Below the pieces are notes generated by a model that was not told the DNA's origin, searched no databases, and saw only the letters and a list, made by a program, of their open reading frames with translations. A DNA stretch of 39,949 nucleotides from Ruminococcus sp. (GTDB taxonomy: Bacteria; Bacillota; Clostridia; Oscillospirales; Acutalibacteraceae), in the NCBI GenBank assembly GCA_017473555.1, contig JAFUKO010000047.1:1-39949 (forward strand). The letters run 5' to 3'. The position numbers were made by a program, and so were the translations under genes. Below, in pieces: positions 7,519 to 15,503 of the stretch (position 1 is the stretch's first letter; each line of letters opens with the position of its first letter).

Positions 7519-9801
7519 ATGGTAGTAGGAAAGAGCGTCAAAAGAATAGATGCTTTCGATAAAGTTACCGGCAGAACAAAGTACACAGATGATTTGTGTG
7601 ACAAAAGTGCATATATCGCTAAGGTGCTTCATTCTACTATAACTCACGGAAAGGTGCTGTCTGTTGATACTACCGAAGCTGAAAAAATCGACGGCGTAGT
7701 TAAGATTGTGACCTGCTTTGACGTACCAAAGGTGTATTTCCCTACAGCAGGACATCCGTGGTCAACCGACGTGTCGCATCAGGATGTAGCAGACAGACTG
7801 CTGCTCACTGATACAGTCCGCTTTTACGGTGATGATATAGCCGCTGTCGTAGCTGAAAACGAAGTAGCAGCACAACAGGCACTCAGAGCTATCAAAGTAG
7901 AGTACGAGGAATATCCGTTTGTGCTTGATGTACAGGAGGCTATGAGCGATACTGCTCCGCTTTTACACGAGAGTTTTCCTAACAATATCTTAGGTCACTC
8001 CGCTCAAAGTGTCGGAAATTATGAAGAAGCCATAAAAGAAGAGGGTTTAATAAAATTTGACAACTGGTACGATACACCGACAGTCCAGCACTGTCATATC
8101 GAAAACCACGTCTGCTACGCAAGTATGGAAAACGGCAGATTGACTGTTGTCACCTCCACACAGATTCCGCACATTGTCCGTCGTGTTGTCGGTCAGGCAC
8201 TCTCTCTTGATTGGGGTAAGATAAGAGTTGTAAAGCCGTACATCGGCGGTGGTTTTGGCAACAAACAGGATGTGCTGTACGAACCGCTTTGTGCTTATCT
8301 TTCGACAGTAGTCGGTGGCAGACTCGTAAAAATTGACTCATCAAGAGAAGAAACCTTTGTGTGTCAGCGAGTACGTCACGCAGTAAGAAGCCACATTATA
8401 ACCTACACAAAACCTGACGGCACCTTTGTAGCTAGAAAGCTCGAGCTTTTCTCAAATCAGGGAGCTTATGCGTCCCACGGACATTCAATCGCCGCAAAAG
8501 GTATGGGATGTTTTAGACAGCTTTATCCTTGCCCTAATGTAGAGGCTGAGTGCTACACAGTGTTCACAAACCGCCCTGTAGCAGGTGCGATGCGTGGCTA
8601 TGGCATACCGCAGGCTATGTTCGCTGTTGAAAGCCAGATTGACGATATCGCAAAAGGTCTTAATATGTCACCGCTTGAGATTAGACAGAAGAACCTTATG
8701 CCGGTCGGCTACAAAGACGATTTTTCAAAGAACGTCAACTATTTTGATTCTTTCAACCAGTGTATTGAAAAGGCTAAAAAATACATCGATTACGATAGAA
8801 AAATTGAAGAATATAAAAACCAGAGCGGTAATATCCGCAAAGGCGTTGGTATGGCAGTGTTCTGGTACAACACCGCCGTATGGCCTATCAGCTTAGAGTC
8901 ATCATCAAGCCGTATGGTGCTTAATCAGGACGGCTCAATCAGCCTCCAGCTCGGTGAAACCGAGATTGGTCAGGGTGCTGACACAGCCTTTGCACAGATG
9001 GCGGCTGACTCTGTCGGACTCACACTTGATAAGGTCAACGTTATATCGTGTCAGGACACCGACGTCACACCGTTTGGCACAGGTGCTTATGCATCACGTC
9101 AGACCTACGTAGGCGGTCTTACTATAAAACAGACAGGCGAGATGTTAAAGAAGCGTATCCTTGATTATGCGTCAAAGCTCAGCGAAATCGATATAAACGA
9201 GCTTGATATCGTTGATAATAATATTGTGGTGACAGCTGACAACAAAGTCGTTATGACTGTAGGAGAGCTTGCAACCACCGCTCTTTACAGTATGGATGAT
9301 AGCCGTCACATCACAGCAGAAAGCACATACCAGATTAAATCGAATGCGTATTCATTCGGATGTTGTTTTGCAGATGTCGAGGTCGATATCCGTGCGTGCA
9401 AGGTGAAAATCCTTGACATCATCAACGTCCACGATTGCGGTAAGCTCATAAATCCACAGCTAGCAGAAGCTCAGGTTCACGGCGGTATGTCCATGGGTAT
9501 AGGCTACGCACTATCTGAACAGGAGCTGTTTGACAGCCGTAGTGGTCGCACACTAAACAACAACCTGCTTGACTATAAATTATCCACATTTATGGACCAT
9601 CCGCACTTGGAGGCTCAGTTTGTCGAAAACGCAGAGCCTACATCAGCATTCGGAACAAAAGCTCTGGGCGAGCCTCCGGCTTGTCCTGTAGCACCTGCTA
9701 TCCGTAACGCTGTGCTTCACGCTACTGGCGTAGCAATAAACACAGCACCGATGACACCACACGTTCTGTTTGAAGAGTTTTCAAAGAACGGACTTATCTA
9801 A
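7519..9801 (+). CDS. xdhA: Xanthine dehydrogenase molybdopterin-binding subunit XdhA
   Basis: 760 residues, matching E. coli XdhA (752) closely over its whole length. Signatures include KRIDAFDKVTGRTKYTDD at the N-terminus, PTVQHCHIENH, TQIPHIVRRVVGQAL, YIGGGFGNKQD, AGAMRGYG (molybdopterin loop), ETEIGQGADT and the late KALGEPP containing the probable catalytic Glu. It should hydroxylate a purine such as xanthine or hypoxanthine at molybdenum and pass electrons through XdhC to the FAD of XdhB. First gene of a long plus-strand run (xdhA to mnmA) and divergent from the one-chain hydroxylase, with which it shares only the superfamily domains. Start chosen from AGGAGG at 7505-7510. Whether its cofactor is selenium-modified cannot be read from sequence, but every accessory gene for that is downstream. 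Confidence 0.93.
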   Translation: MVVGKSVKRIDAFDKVTGRTKYTDDLCDKSAYIAKVLHSTITHGKVLSVDTTEAEKIDGVVKIVTCFDVPKVYFPTAGHPWSTDVSHQDVADRLLLTDTVRFYGDDIAAVVAENEVAAQQALRAIKVEYEEYPFVLDVQEAMSDTAPLLHESFPNNILGHSAQSVGNYEEAIKEEGLIKFDNWYDTPTVQHCHIENHVCYASMENGRLTVVTSTQIPHIVRRVVGQALSLDWGKIRVVKPYIGGGFGNKQDVLYEPLCAYLSTVVGGRLVKIDSSREETFVCQRVRHAVRSHIITYTKPDGTFVARKLELFSNQGAYASHGHSIAAKGMGCFRQLYPCPNVEAECYTVFTNRPVAGAMRGYGIPQAMFAVESQIDDIAKGLNMSPLEIRQKNLMPVGYKDDFSKNVNYFDSFNQCIEKAKKYIDYDRKIEEYKNQSGNIRKGVGMAVFWYNTAVWPISLESSSSRMVLNQDGSISLQLGETEIGQGADTAFAQMAADSVGLTLDKVNVISCQDTDVTPFGTGAYASRQTYVGGLTIKQTGEMLKKRILDYASKLSEIDINELDIVDNNIVVTADNKVVMTVGELATTALYSMDDSRHITAESTYQIKSNAYSFGCCFADVEVDIRACKVKILDIINVHDCGKLINPQLAEAQVHGGMSMGIGYALSEQELFDSRSGRTLNNNLLDYKLSTFMDHPHLEAQFVENAEPTSAFGTKALGEPPACPVAPAIRNAVLHATGVAINTAPMTPHVLFEEFSKNGLI

Positions 9802-9813
9802 GGAGGCGAGATT

Positions 9814-10695
9814 ATGTATGATATCAAAGCTTTATACGAAGCTTCAAGCGTAGAAGATGCGATAAAACTACGCTTAGAGCATCCCGATGCTCAGATTCTC
9901 GCAGGTGGCAGTGACGTGCTGGTGCAGATTCGTGAGGGTAAGCGTGCAGGAAAAGAGCTCATCAGCATATATATGATTGATGAACTTCGTGGAGTGACAC
10001 TTACTGACAGTGGTGATATACGCATCGGCTCACTGACAAGCTTTTCACATATTACTAAAAACGAGATTGTTAAGAAATATATAAACGTGCTCGGCGAAGC
10101 TGTCGATATGGTCGGCTCGCCACAGATTCGAAACATCGGCACAATCGGTGGCAACACCTGTAACGGTGTTACATCTGCCGATTCTGCGTCAACGCTGTTT
10201 GCACTTGATGCCCTTGTGGAGCTCACAGGTAGTAGCGGTAAGCGTATTATCCCAATCTCTGATTTTTACATCAAAGCGGGCACGGTTGACATCAAGCCTG
10301 ACGAAATCCAGACAGCTATTATAATTCCACAGGAGAAATATGACGGCTACAAGGGACACTATATAAAATACGCTATGCGTAACGCCCTTGATATCACAAC
10401 CACTGGCTGTTCGGTCAACGTAAAACTGTGCGATGACAAGAAAGTTTTTGAAGATGTTAGAATCGCATACGGTGTAGCAGGACCAATCCCTATGCGTGCC
10501 AAAACAGCCGAAGCGTTCATAAAGGGCAAGGCTGTAACAGAAGACACCGCACTGGAGTTTTCAAAACAGGTGTTGAATGATATCAACCCACGAGATAGCT
10601 GGAGAGCATCAAAGGCATTCCGTCAGCATTTAGCTACAGAACTTGCGTATCGTGCACTAAAAGAGTGTGTGAAACTATGTGGAGGTGAGATGTAA
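9814..10695 (+). CDS. xdhB: Xanthine dehydrogenase FAD-binding subunit XdhB
   Basis: 293 residues, the size of E. coli XdhB (292). The N-terminal half is a PCMH-type FAD domain with LAGGSDVLVQIREGK and the flavin loop IRNIGTIGGN; the C-terminal part is the CO dehydrogenase flavoprotein C-terminal domain (residues about 180-290). It accepts electrons from the iron-sulfur subunit and hands them to NAD or another acceptor. It follows xdhA by 12 bases with GGAGGCGAG as ribosome site, and its stop overlaps the xdhC start as TAATG. It is the only FAD subunit in the window, so it may also serve the one-chain hydroxylase; that is inference. Confidence 0.92.
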   Translation: MYDIKALYEASSVEDAIKLRLEHPDAQILAGGSDVLVQIREGKRAGKELISIYMIDELRGVTLTDSGDIRIGSLTSFSHITKNEIVKKYINVLGEAVDMVGSPQIRNIGTIGGNTCNGVTSADSASTLFALDALVELTGSSGKRIIPISDFYIKAGTVDIKPDEIQTAIIIPQEKYDGYKGHYIKYAMRNALDITTTGCSVNVKLCDDKKVFEDVRIAYGVAGPIPMRAKTAEAFIKGKAVTEDTALEFSKQVLNDINPRDSWRASKAFRQHLATELAYRALKECVKLCGGEM

Positions 10696-11180
10696 TGGCA
10701 CAGTACAAATTAGTCAGATGTACCATCAACGGCAAAGAAGTTGAGCAGATGGTCGATGTGCGTGCATCTCTCACCGATATGCTCAGAAACGACTACCGTA
10801 TGACTTCTGTCAAGAAAGGTTGCGAAGTAGGTGAGTGCGGTGCGTGCAACGTGCTTATCGACGGCGAGTGCTTTAACTCGTGTATTTACCTTGCAGTGTG
10901 GGCAGATGGCAAGCATATCCGCACCCTTGAGGGTCTTATGAGTAAAGACGGCGAGCTGTCCGATATCCAGCAGGCGTTCATTGACGAAGCCGCTGTACAG
11001 TGCGGATTCTGCACCCCTGGTGTTATTATGTCCGCTGTAGAGATTTTGGAGAGTGGCAGAGATTACACAGACGATGAGCTTCGAAAACTGCTCTCAGGAC
11101 ATCTGTGCCGTTGCACAGGATATGAAAATATCCTGCGTGCAGTCCGCAAAACTCTGGACAAAAGACTGGGCAAGGTATAA
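10695..11180 (+). CDS. xdhC: Xanthine dehydrogenase iron-sulfur subunit XdhC
   Basis: 161 residues with two [2Fe-2S] clusters: Cys43, Cys48, Cys51 and Cys63 in the ferredoxin-like half, Cys103, Cys106, Cys138 and Cys140 in the helical half (CGFC...CRCTGY). This is the small subunit that wires XdhA to XdhB and matches the E. coli subunit of 159 residues. (In Pseudomonas-type nomenclature 'XdhC' means an insertion chaperone; that is a different protein.) It overlaps xdhB and is followed after one base by the ModE-like gene, so all four are probably one transcript. Confidence 0.93.
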   Translation: MAQYKLVRCTINGKEVEQMVDVRASLTDMLRNDYRMTSVKKGCEVGECGACNVLIDGECFNSCIYLAVWADGKHIRTLEGLMSKDGELSDIQQAFIDEAAVQCGFCTPGVIMSAVEILESGRDYTDDELRKLLSGHLCRCTGYENILRAVRKTLDKRLGKV

Positions 11181-11181
11181 T

Positions 11182-11562
11182 ATGCCTGACAGTAAAAGTA
11201 ATGTAAAATTGCACCCAAAGCTCACTTTGCAGTTTTTTACAAGTGAAAAATGCTTTGGACCTGGGGTTGCGATTTTACTCGAGAAGATAAAAGAGTACAA
11301 TTCTATCTCAAAAGCGTGTGCACAAATAGGTATGTCATACTCAAAGGCGTGGACCATCATAAAGCGTGCTGAAGCTAATTTAGGCTTCAAGCTTTTAGAG
11401 TCAAAGACCGGCGGAGTAGACGGAGGCGGTGCGACTCTTACAAAGAGTGCACAGCGCCTGCTATCTGAATTTCGTATGTGCGAAAAAGAGCTTAATGATT
11501 TTTGCGATGTTAAATTCAGCGAGCACTTTTCGTGGATAGATGATAATGCTAATATAGAATAA
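11182..11562 (+). CDS. ModE N-terminal-type winged-helix regulator, no molybdate domain
   Basis: 126 residues from the ATG at 11182. An upstream in-frame start at 11053 would overlap xdhC and adds unrelated sequence, so I reject it. The body is a LysR/ModE-type winged helix-turn-helix: GPGVAILLEKIKEYNSISKA, then KACAQIGMSYSKAWTIIKRAE, then the wing GGVDGGGATLTKSAQRLL. Full ModE adds two molybdate-binding (TOBE/Mop) domains after residue 120; here the chain ends. Such short ModE-like proteins are common beside molybdenum enzymes, so a role in controlling this locus is likely, with the ligand unknown. It sits one base after xdhC and is followed by a long palindrome. Confidence 0.85.
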   Translation: MPDSKSNVKLHPKLTLQFFTSEKCFGPGVAILLEKIKEYNSISKACAQIGMSYSKAWTIIKRAEANLGFKLLESKTGGVDGGGATLTKSAQRLLSEFRMCEKELNDFCDVKFSEHFSWIDDNANIE

Positions 11563-11572
11563 TAACTCACCG

Positions 11573-11604
11573 ATATGTCAGTGTACTTGTGTGCATTGAC
11601 ATAT
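11573..11604. promoter_or_regulatory. 14-bp palindrome between regulator and yqeC
   Basis: Arms 11573-11586 and 11591-11604 pair over 14 positions (two G-U), around a 4-nt TTGT loop; the outer 8 (ATATGTCA / TGACATAT) are perfect. The following bases (TGTTTGAG) are poor in U, so it is not a classic terminator. It could be an attenuator or RNA-processing hairpin between the enzyme genes and the selenium genes, or an operator for the adjacent regulator. Confidence 0.6.
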
Positions 11605-11624
11605 TGTTTGAGTACGTTATATTT

Positions 11625-11656
11625 TTGTAAGAATAACTAATTGTAAGAATAACTAT
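11625..11656 (+). repeat. 16-bp tandem duplication at the yqeC start
   Basis: TTGTAAGAATAACTAA (11625-11640) is followed directly by TTGTAAGAATAACTAT (11641-11656). The second copy runs into the ATG of yqeC, and no AGGAGG-like site precedes that start, so translation initiation here is unusual or weak. Confidence 0.8.
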
Positions 11657-12332
11657 GATTTCAGACCTGCTTAATATAAAAAAGGGTGTCACATCCGTTA
11701 TCGGTGGCGGTGGGAAAACCACCTTGCTTAATACTCTGGCAAATGAGCTTATATCAAAAGGCACGGTGATAATCACCACCACAACCCATATTATGCCAAA
11801 TGAGGTTTTTCACAATGTGATTGACGATACCATAAGTCTTTTACATCTTAGCGAGCAGTTAAGAGAGCATAAGTGCATCTGCCTTGGAAGTATTAGTGAC
11901 AACGGCAAGCTGTGTACGACTTCACATACATTCGATGACCTGTGCAGTATAGCTGACTATATACTGGTCGAAGCCGACGGCTCAAAGCACCTACCGCTTA
12001 AAGCACACCTTGACTTTGAACCCGTGCTACCTTTCGAGTCAACTCAGGTTATATCAGTTGTCGGAGTGGATGCAGTAGGCAAAAAGCTTGAAGATGCAAC
12101 CCACAGATGCGATAAAGCCTGTGAGCTTTTAACGTGCAACAAAGAAGATGTAATAACAGAAAAAATGGTCGCAACGTTGTTGAACACAGAGAACCTCCAC
12201 GACAAGGTTGTACTGAACAAATGCGACACAGATATATTGAAAAATACCGCTGAGCTTATCAGCGGATACATAAAAACAGAATGTGTAATTTCATCATTAC
12301 TCAAAGGAGAATGGTATGTTAGCAGTAATTAA
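11655..12332 (+). CDS. yqeC: Selenium-dependent hydroxylase accessory protein YqeC
   Basis: 225 residues of the YqeC family (TIGR03172), found with selenium-dependent molybdenum hydroxylases. The N-terminal P-loop is IGGGGKTTLL (Gly17-Leu25), followed by TTTTHI, YILVEADGSKHLPLKAH and VVGVDAVGK, then LNKCD near residue 195, a nucleotide-base motif as in GTPases. The biochemical step is not established; it is thought to help make or insert the selenium-containing cofactor. The start follows the family N-terminus although no good ribosome site is visible. It overlaps yqeB by 17 bases. Confidence 0.9.
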   Translation: MISDLLNIKKGVTSVIGGGGKTTLLNTLANELISKGTVIITTTTHIMPNEVFHNVIDDTISLLHLSEQLREHKCICLGSISDNGKLCTTSHTFDDLCSIADYILVEADGSKHLPLKAHLDFEPVLPFESTQVISVVGVDAVGKKLEDATHRCDKACELLTCNKEDVITEKMVATLLNTENLHDKVVLNKCDTDILKNTAELISGYIKTECVISSLLKGEWYVSSN

Positions 12333-13101
12333 AGGTGCGGGTGATATCGCCTCAGGCATAGCCCTGCGACTACATCGTGCGAATTTTAAAGTTGTTATGA
12401 CAGAGATTGATGCCCCAACCGCAATCCGCCGTACAGTGTGCTTTTCTGAAGCTGTGTATAACGGCAAAGCTGTGGTCGAGGACGTCAAAGCTGTGCTTGC
12501 CGATAACGTGAGCAAAGTTTCAGATATTATTGACAACGGTGATATCGCTGTCATAGTAGACGAAAAAGCAACTTGTATCAGAGAGCTCAAACCTGATTTT
12601 GTGATTGACGCAATTTTAGCTAAGAAGAATCTTAATACCGATATCGACGATGCCGATGTTGTAATCGGTGTAGGCCCCGGTTTTACAGCAGGAGAGGACT
12701 GTCACGCTGTTGTTGAAACAAAACGAGGTCACTACTTAGGCAGGGTGTACTATACCGGTAGAGCGATTGAAAACACAGGAATCCCCGGGGACATAGCAGG
12801 TCACACAACCGACAGAATCATCCGTTCACCTGAATACGGAGTGTTCAATCCGATTTACGAAATCGGCGACGAGGTAAAAAGTGGCGAGGTAGTAGCCTGT
12901 GTTGACAGCACACCGATTGTGTGCAATGTTTCGGGCATACTGCGTGGAATACTGCCAAAAGGTACTATGGTATCTGCAAATATGAAGTCAGGCGACGTTG
13001 ACCCAAGATGCGATAAAGAGCACTGTTACACAGTGTCAGACAAAGCACTAGCTGTTGGTGGCGGTGTACTTGAAGCCTGCCTGCATTTACATAAAGATTA
13101 A
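12316..13101 (+). CDS. yqeB: Selenium-dependent hydroxylase maturation protein YqeB (EF2563 family)
   Basis: 261 residues. An N-terminal nucleotide-binding fold begins IKGAGDIASGIALRLH, followed by PTAIRRTVCFSEAVY. The middle has GVGPGFTAGEDC and ETKRGHYLGRVYY, and the end GDVDPRCDKEHCYTVSDKALAVGGGVLEA. This is the EF2563/YqeB family (TIGR03309), related to XdhC/CoxI-type maturation factors that handle sulfuration of the molybdenum cofactor; here the role would be selenium insertion or delivery, which is inference. AAAGGAG at 12303-12309 precedes the start. The C-terminal cysteines (CDKEHC) could bind metal or selenium. Confidence 0.92.
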   Translation: MLAVIKGAGDIASGIALRLHRANFKVVMTEIDAPTAIRRTVCFSEAVYNGKAVVEDVKAVLADNVSKVSDIIDNGDIAVIVDEKATCIRELKPDFVIDAILAKKNLNTDIDDADVVIGVGPGFTAGEDCHAVVETKRGHYLGRVYYTGRAIENTGIPGDIAGHTTDRIIRSPEYGVFNPIYEIGDEVKSGEVVACVDSTPIVCNVSGILRGILPKGTMVSANMKSGDVDPRCDKEHCYTVSDKALAVGGGVLEACLHLHKD

Positions 13102-13121
13102 AGCAAAGCTTTTTGATATCT

Positions 13122-13140
13122 TTAATCGTATGGGACGGCA
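13122..13140. repeat. Possible relic of the intergenic repeat family
   Basis: TTAATCGTATGGGACGGCA in the yqeB-selD gap matches the opening arm of the island repeats (AAATCGTAGGGGACGG) with one or two changes, and then the similarity stops. The rest of the 116-base gap has no clear feature except CGGAG before selD. Confidence 0.4.
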
Positions 13141-13217
13141 TCCTTTGCTCTTGCAAGCAGAAACATTTCTGATAACACACAAACATTGATTAACATAAAA
13201 ATACTCGGAGAAATATT

Positions 13218-14261
13218 ATGCCGGATAAAGAAAACGTAAAACTTACCAAACTCTCAAAATGCTCGGGTTGTGGAGCAAAAGTCGGAGCAGGAGTGTTAGC
13301 TCAACTGCTTGGTGACTTGAATGTTAAGTACGATGAAAACCTGCTTGTCGGCTTTGACAAAAGCGACGATGCGTGCGTATATAAGGTCAGTGACGACTTG
13401 TGCATAGTCGAAACTGTGGACTTTTTTCCGCCTATTGCTGACGACCCTTACACCTTCGGTCAGATAGCCGCGACAAATGCCTTGTCCGATATCTACGCCA
13501 TGGGTGCCGAGCCTAAAATCGCCCTCAATATTATGTGCGTGCCAAAGACTATGGATAACAGCGATGTCCACGCTATTTTAAAGGGCGGTTACGATAAGGT
13601 TTTTGAAGCAGGTGCAGTGATATCAGGTGGCCACAGCATTTATGATGACGAGCCAAAGTACGGCTTGTGTGTCACAGGCTTTGCTCATCCTGACAAGATT
13701 TACACAAACTCAGGTGCAAAACCTACCGACAAGCTTATCTACACAAAACCACTCGGTATCGGCATTATCACCACCGCACAAAAAGCCGACATCGCATCAA
13801 AAGAGAGTGTAGAAAAAGCGGTAGAGGCTATGACTTTTCTCAATAAATCAGCACGAGATTGTATGATAAAATACGAGGTCCATGCGTGCACCGATGTAAC
13901 AGGCTTTTCTATGATGGGTCACTCGCTTGAGATGGCTCAGGGCTCTGACACTCAGATTAGGATTTACACCGATAATATCGACGTGATTGACGGTGCATTT
14001 GAATTTGCACAGATGGGCATACTACCAGAGGGAATGTACCGCAACCGCACCTACGCTGAGCCTTTTGTACACGCAGGCGATGTACCGCTTTATATACAGG
14101 ATGTTTTGTACGACCCACAGACTTCGGGTGGATTGCTCATCAGCGTAGCTCAGAAAGATGCCGACATGCTCCTTAGTGATTTAAAAGAGTGCACGCTGTC
14201 CGCTCGTATCATAGGCGAGGTCGAAGAGTACACAGGGGATAAGAGAATATTTCTTGTGTAG
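13218..14261 (+). CDS. selD: Selenide, water dikinase SelD (Cys form)
   Basis: 347 residues. The enzyme makes selenophosphate from selenide and ATP. The N-terminal active-site loop reads CSGCGAK, giving Cys18 and Lys21 at the catalytic positions; the second Cys of the E. coli GCGCK motif is Ala here, and there is no selenocysteine. The AIRS-type ATP-binding core has VDFFPP, DPYTFGQIAATNALSDIYAMGA and, late, DPQTSGGLL. No selA, selB or selU lies in the window. SelD inside a molybdenum hydroxylase cluster is the context Haft and Self used to predict a selenium-containing hydroxylase cofactor. Start chosen by CGGAG at 13206-13210. Confidence 0.96.
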   Translation: MPDKENVKLTKLSKCSGCGAKVGAGVLAQLLGDLNVKYDENLLVGFDKSDDACVYKVSDDLCIVETVDFFPPIADDPYTFGQIAATNALSDIYAMGAEPKIALNIMCVPKTMDNSDVHAILKGGYDKVFEAGAVISGGHSIYDDEPKYGLCVTGFAHPDKIYTNSGAKPTDKLIYTKPLGIGIITTAQKADIASKESVEKAVEAMTFLNKSARDCMIKYEVHACTDVTGFSMMGHSLEMAQGSDTQIRIYTDNIDVIDGAFEFAQMGILPEGMYRNRTYAEPFVHAGDVPLYIQDVLYDPQTSGGLLISVAQKDADMLLSDLKECTLSARIIGEVEEYTGDKRIFLV

Positions 14262-14321
14262 AAATATAAATGATTCTGCAACAGAATTAAAATTGTAAAT
14301 AAATTTCCGAAAGAGAAATAT

Positions 14322-15503
14322 ATGGAGAATATTTATTTTGACAATGCGGCGACTTCTTTTCCTAAAGCACCGCAGATGTCACAAGTAGTTTCAAATTTCA
14401 TAGATAATTATTGTGTTAACATAAACCGAGGCGTTAACATACTTTCTGACGAAGTAGGCGATATGGTACTTAATACCCGCATAAAACTGTCAAAGCTGTT
14501 TGATTGTGCCGATGTACCGTACAAATTCAGCAAAAGGGTTGTTTTTACGTCAGGTGTGACAGAGTCCATCAATATGTTCTTGCGTGGACTGTTGAGTGAG
14601 GGTGACCACATTGTCACAGGTTCTATGGAGCACCACGCTGTTATGCGTACACTCTACGATTTAGAGCGCCAAAGAGGTATCAGCTTTGATATAGCACAGA
14701 GTGATAAAAATGGCGTTGTGAAAGCTTTCACCGTTGAAAAACTCATAAAGCCAAACACAAAGGCTGTGATAATTAACCACGCATCTAACGTTTTCGGTAC
14801 AATAAGTCCGATAGAAGAAATCGGAAAGTTATGCAAAAAGCACGGCGTATTCTTTGCGGTTGATACCGCTCAGACAGCTGGTGTAGTAGATATCTCAATG
14901 CGTAGGTGTAACATCGATTTTCTCGCTTTTTCAGGTCACAAAGGCTTGCTCGGATTACAGGGTATCGGCGGATTTATCGTATCTGATAAACTAAACAAAG
15001 AGCTAGGCGTTGTCAAAACAGGTGGCACAGGAAGTGCCTCGCATTTTTACACCCAACCCGATGCTATGCCCGATAAGTTTGAAAGCGGTACGCTTAATTT
15101 ATGTGGGATTTTGTCACTTAACCACTCGCTTACATTCATCGAAAACACAGGTGTAGATAAAATCAGGGAGCACGAGCTTAAACTAAGACGATATTTTATC
15201 AATTCGCTCAAAGATATCGACGGACTGACGGTTTATTGTGCTGATGATAGCCTTGATGCAACAGCGGTTGTGTCGCTGTCGTTTAATGATATTGACAACG
15301 GCACAGCGTCGCTGTCATTATCGAGTGAATACAAAATTATGACTCGTAGCGGACTTCACTGTGCACCGTCAGCACATTCGTCTATGGGTACATATCCGTC
15401 AGGCACGGTGCGTTTTTCTTTCTCATACTTTAATACAGTTGACGAGATTGACTACGCAGTTGATGCTATAAAGAAAATTCTAGAGGAGAATAATAATGCC
15501 TAA
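14322..15503 (+). CDS. Cysteine desulfurase family protein (EF2568 type)
   Basis: 393-residue class V aminotransferase fold. PLP is expected on Lys207 (SGHKG), with EHH at 103-105, DTAQ at 181-184 and the persulfide-forming Cys347 in SGLHCAPSAH. Loop and length place it with the EF2568 group (TIGR01977), which travels with SelD and YqeB in selenium-dependent hydroxylase loci. It would take sulfur from cysteine, or selenium from selenocysteine, and pass selenide to SelD or a sulfur/selenium to the cofactor. It overlaps mnmA by 8 bases, so it could equally feed sulfur to tRNA thiolation. Ribosome site AAAGAG is modest. Confidence 0.9.
   Translation: MENIYFDNAATSFPKAPQMSQVVSNFIDNYCVNINRGVNILSDEVGDMVLNTRIKLSKLFDCADVPYKFSKRVVFTSGVTESINMFLRGLLSEGDHIVTGSMEHHAVMRTLYDLERQRGISFDIAQSDKNGVVKAFTVEKLIKPNTKAVIINHASNVFGTISPIEEIGKLCKKHGVFFAVDTAQTAGVVDISMRRCNIDFLAFSGHKGLLGLQGIGGFIVSDKLNKELGVVKTGGTGSASHFYTQPDAMPDKFESGTLNLCGILSLNHSLTFIENTGVDKIREHELKLRRYFINSLKDIDGLTVYCADDSLDATAVVSLSFNDIDNGTASLSLSSEYKIMTRSGLHCAPSAHSSMGTYPSGTVRFSFSYFNTVDEIDYAVDAIKKILEENNNA

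Noticed and set aside
11053-11181. Upstream start for the ModE-like protein
   Set aside because: It lies out of frame within xdhC and adds sequence unlike the family; the ATG after the xdhC stop fits.
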